NCBI GenBank assembly: GCA_033763635.1
Contig: JANRKG010000350.1
Span: 1 to 5,659, forward strand
Direction of reading: 5' to 3'
Length of the DNA: 5,659 bases
Origin: JANRKG01 sp033763635
GTDB taxonomy: Bacteria > Cyanobacteriota > Cyanobacteriia > GCF-001939115
The notes under the pieces were generated by a model that did no database searches, was not told the origin of the DNA, and saw nothing but the letters and a program-made list of their open reading frames with translations. Below, piece by piece: positions 5,001-5,659 of the stretch; the stretch's first letter is position 1; each line of letters begins with the position of its first letter. Position numbers and translations under genes: made by a program.

Positions 5001-5659
5001 TCTAAACTCCCAATATCGCAAGGTTTCTTTGCAGGCAGATAGCCAGCAGCCAGGTATCATCATTCCACAAATTGAAGCCCTCAGTACCGTTGCAGGTTCT
5101 CAAGTTGATCCGTCTAAGATTCGCATTTATTTCACAGCTTTGCCAGATGCAATCAAAGAGGATGCTGAAAATATTCAAATTGACATCCAACCCTATCACT
5201 TTGATTTGGATTTGACAGGGGCCAGAGTTTCTAATTACCGCCTGAAGCAAAACGGTCAGATTGTTGACAAAATTAGTACCCAGGTCGCTATCAAAGACAG
5301 TGGTCTTTATCAACCGGAAGTTTTGATTTTAGATGAGAATGGCCAGTTAGTCACCCCTGGTAATCCTCTCAATCCGTTGGTGGCTCGTAATGGCAAAGCA
5401 ACGTTCAAAGTAAAGCTAAGGAGCCAGCCCACCGAGGATGTGAGCATCCAATTTAATCCATCGGGTTCTGTCACCCTGGATCGCACCGTCATTACCTTTA
5501 AAGGCAATCAGTTAGGAACTCAGGCTGTTCAAATTGCCGAATCTAGCGGTGAAATTAATTCCAATAACCAGGCTGCTCAGGCGATCGCTATTACCAGCAC
5601 GAACTTCACCTTTGATGGAGCCATTAACAGTAGTCCTTCTGCTACAGATGTGGATCTGT
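2023..5659 (+). CDS. Giant DUF4347 / glycine-rich beta-helix / Calx-beta surface protein (partial, C-terminus outside window)
   Basis: An uninterrupted frame of 1212 codons runs off the right edge. The ATG at 2023 is chosen because an in-frame TAA at 1975 closes the frame upstream with no other ATG between, and DUF4347 begins soon after it. Residues about 14-168 are DUF4347 (FPNSVLFVD, LSHGNEG, ILLFGCNVAAG, VAASDDLTG, GGDWDLE). Residues about 181-545 resemble a parallel beta-helix opened by a GSGSISEAINNA motif, with strand repeats such as VQNVTFSNN and ILNSNFTGN. It is interrupted by glycine-rich sequence (276-483). Residues 553-663, 664-774 and 775-933 are Calx-beta modules, each closing on D(N/D)EP. 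Residues 934-1096 are a related module, and a further beta domain follows. Calx-beta modules bind calcium; the acidic DDDRYEGDE and DDDVAENNE loops fit. There is no signal peptide or membrane segment, so a C-terminal type I secretion signal or RTX region is plausible but unseen. A role in adhesion, sheath or matrix is inference. Confidence 0.9.
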   Translation, partial: MSVSPQLAELAMKFPNSVLFVDANVPNYEDLIQNIDSETQVVILDANRDGIEQITEALRELQEVKSLQILSHGNEGQLSLGNTLLNTETLPLYQTQLKSWRDALAEHADILLFGCNVAAGSGQAFVQQLSEMIGVDVAASDDLTGSAAAGGDWDLEVTTGEIDTASVLNSQQTQLYDSVLATYRVTTTSPTGSGSISEAINNAANQFGMDVIDLRGISGRILLESPLPTLGSGNDLIFIGNNDTIIDGQFSSQILSINNATALFEGITFANGLARGGDGRSGAGGGLGAGGALFINNGQVMVQNVTFSNNQAVGGNSFQRDAQGREVRGGQTRIGSLNGQSGGVGGRFNTTGSFQFSGGTAGTGGIGAGSKGGSGGDGDFGGGGGSGGGGGGDDDYGNGGNGGRGGFGAGGGGGGGGGQDFDRPSIRGNDLPEHGAGGSGGSGGTYGGAGQGGGDGFLSDITFGTGGNGGQVGRGGGGAGLGGAIFARLGSGLTILNSNFTGNSVQGGVGFQPGLAYGFGVAVQTDSGTIDLGNGNANTEIYRNGTRLSMTLPIISIEAVEASETKKSARFKFNVNGSLPASGIDVYYFVSRTSGAVEGRDFSRSSGKVPLTASGQVIDLVNIADDLDIDPGETLTVRLMSGPEYRRDESQSEATVTIEDNEPQISIRNAKTGAEGGAAGGFELVLDRPVSQKVTVQFNVTSISGDAQPNDYTFSGTFDVEPGQSEIIQVPFPVVDDDRYEGDEKVRISLAGGIGYTINPSQRDVEILLQDDEPRISLEKLTDGSEDKGKNAEFKLVFDRVKNAKEFTLRFNLPDAITKPRSDLNEYLKRTGSETFRGDYPDTPKGSDYLIYWRYVDHSNNKQYLTGNTLVVKSKDGQGDKAIVIGVEPIDDDVAENNETVTIELAVTGNNDQGYQVNLDRKSAVATIVDNEPTLELVAVREAQEYGKLLPGDDSDLIGYVELKLDRPIFSPLGLWVKYTITAGSNVIQGVDYLNSQYRKVSLQADSQQPGIIIPQIEALSTVAGSQVDPSKIRIYFTALPDAIKEDAENIQIDIQPYHFDLDLTGARVSNYRLKQNGQIVDKISTQVAIKDSGLYQPEVLILDENGQLVTPGNPLNPLVARNGKATFKVKLRSQPTEDVSIQFNPSGSVTLDRTVITFKGNQLGTQAVQIAESSGEINSNNQAAQAIAITSTNFTFDGAINSSPSATDVDL
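2062..2526 (+). other. DUF4347 domain
   Basis: Residues about 14-168 of the large protein. DUF4347 is found at the N-terminus of long repeat-rich bacterial proteins, often cyanobacterial. The conserved core is intact: DGIEQI (residues about 49-54), SHG with His72, the GCNVAAG segment with Cys115, VAAS (137-140), TG (144-145) and the GGDWDLE segment near 150-156. His in an SHG turn followed some 40 residues later by Cys at the end of a hydrophobic strand is also the arrangement of caspase-fold peptidases. Catalysis has to my knowledge not been established for this domain. Confidence 0.85.
3144..3151 (+). repeat. G8 homopolymer inside the coding sequence
   Basis: Eight consecutive G lie within the glycine-rich segment, and a G7 run follows at 3193-3199. 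Mononucleotide tracts of this length can slip during replication, and a one-base change would end the protein early or move it to another frame. The assembled copy is in frame. Confidence 0.75.
3250..3273 (+). repeat. (GGC)8 trinucleotide microsatellite
   Basis: Eight perfect GGC units encode Gly410-417 of the large protein. Slippage here would change the glycine count without breaking the frame. The surrounding GGC/GGT codons extend the low-complexity stretch. Confidence 0.9.
3679..5310 (+). repeat. Array of Calx-beta and Calx-beta-like modules
   Basis: Residues about 553-1096 hold four successive beta-sandwich modules. The first three open with an (I/P)(I/Q)ISI or RISLE strand and close with EDNEP (659-663), LQDDEP (near 769-774) and VDNEP (929-933). 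The first two are about 111 residues each; the third is about 159, with extra sequence near DLNEYLKR and FRGDYPDTPKGSDY. The fourth (934-1096) keeps the ELKLDRP and EDAENIQIDI strands but ends in AIKDSG. The recurring acidic loops before each closing strand are the usual calcium sites. Confidence 0.75.
5581..5588. repeat. HIP1 octamer inside the large gene
   Basis: A perfect GCGATCGC encoding part of QAIAI. With the copy at 1935 this is two in 5.7 kb, well above chance and typical of HIP1-rich cyanobacteria. Confidence 0.85.

Noticed and set aside
3676..5659. CRISPR array or tandem DNA repeats
   Set aside because: The Calx-beta modules repeat at the protein level only; their DNA is diverged and lacks regular spacer-repeat structure.

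Overview
The window reads as cyanobacterial DNA. Two perfect HIP1 octamers (GCGATCGC at 1935-1942 and 5581-5588) and many GATCG core fragments are present. The large protein has a build (DUF4347, a glycine-rich beta-helix, then Calx-beta repeats) that is typical of filamentous and other multicellular cyanobacteria. No species can be named from the sequence.

Left third (1 to about 1661): most of an IS200/IS605-family element in the divergent IS605 arrangement. tnpB, encoding an RNA-guided RuvC-type nuclease, runs leftward from a GTG at 1085 and leaves the window before its last catalytic residue. tnpA, encoding a single-strand Y1 HUH transposase, runs rightward from about 1182 to 1592 and keeps its HUH pair and catalytic tyrosine. 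The 96 bases between the two starts hold a short palindrome that overlaps the tnpB ribosome binding site, a candidate TACAAT -10 box and an inverted repeat just before the tnpA ATG. After tnpA come two compact hairpins, the second with a bulged base, which look like the subterminal structures TnpA recognises at an element end. The other end, with the expected omega-RNA, lies outside the window.

Middle (about 1662-2022): non-coding. It holds a weak candidate promoter, a short interrupted reading frame that may be a gene relic, one HIP1 site, and a small repeat/hairpin cluster directly before the next start codon.

Right two thirds (2023 to the right edge): the first 1212 codons of one very large, probably exported surface or matrix protein. 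In order it has a DUF4347 domain with a His/Cys pair reminiscent of caspase-fold peptidases, a beta-helix-like segment interrupted by about 200 glycine-rich residues, and at least four Calx-beta or Calx-beta-like modules. There is no N-terminal signal peptide, so export by a C-terminal type I secretion signal is plausible, but that end is missing.

The transposon and the large gene appear to be neighbours by insertion rather than parts of one pathway. I see no convincing new defence or mobile system. The points most worth checking are the regulatory hairpins of the IS element, the possible catalytic dyad of DUF4347, and the slippage-prone G/GGC tracts inside the coding sequence.
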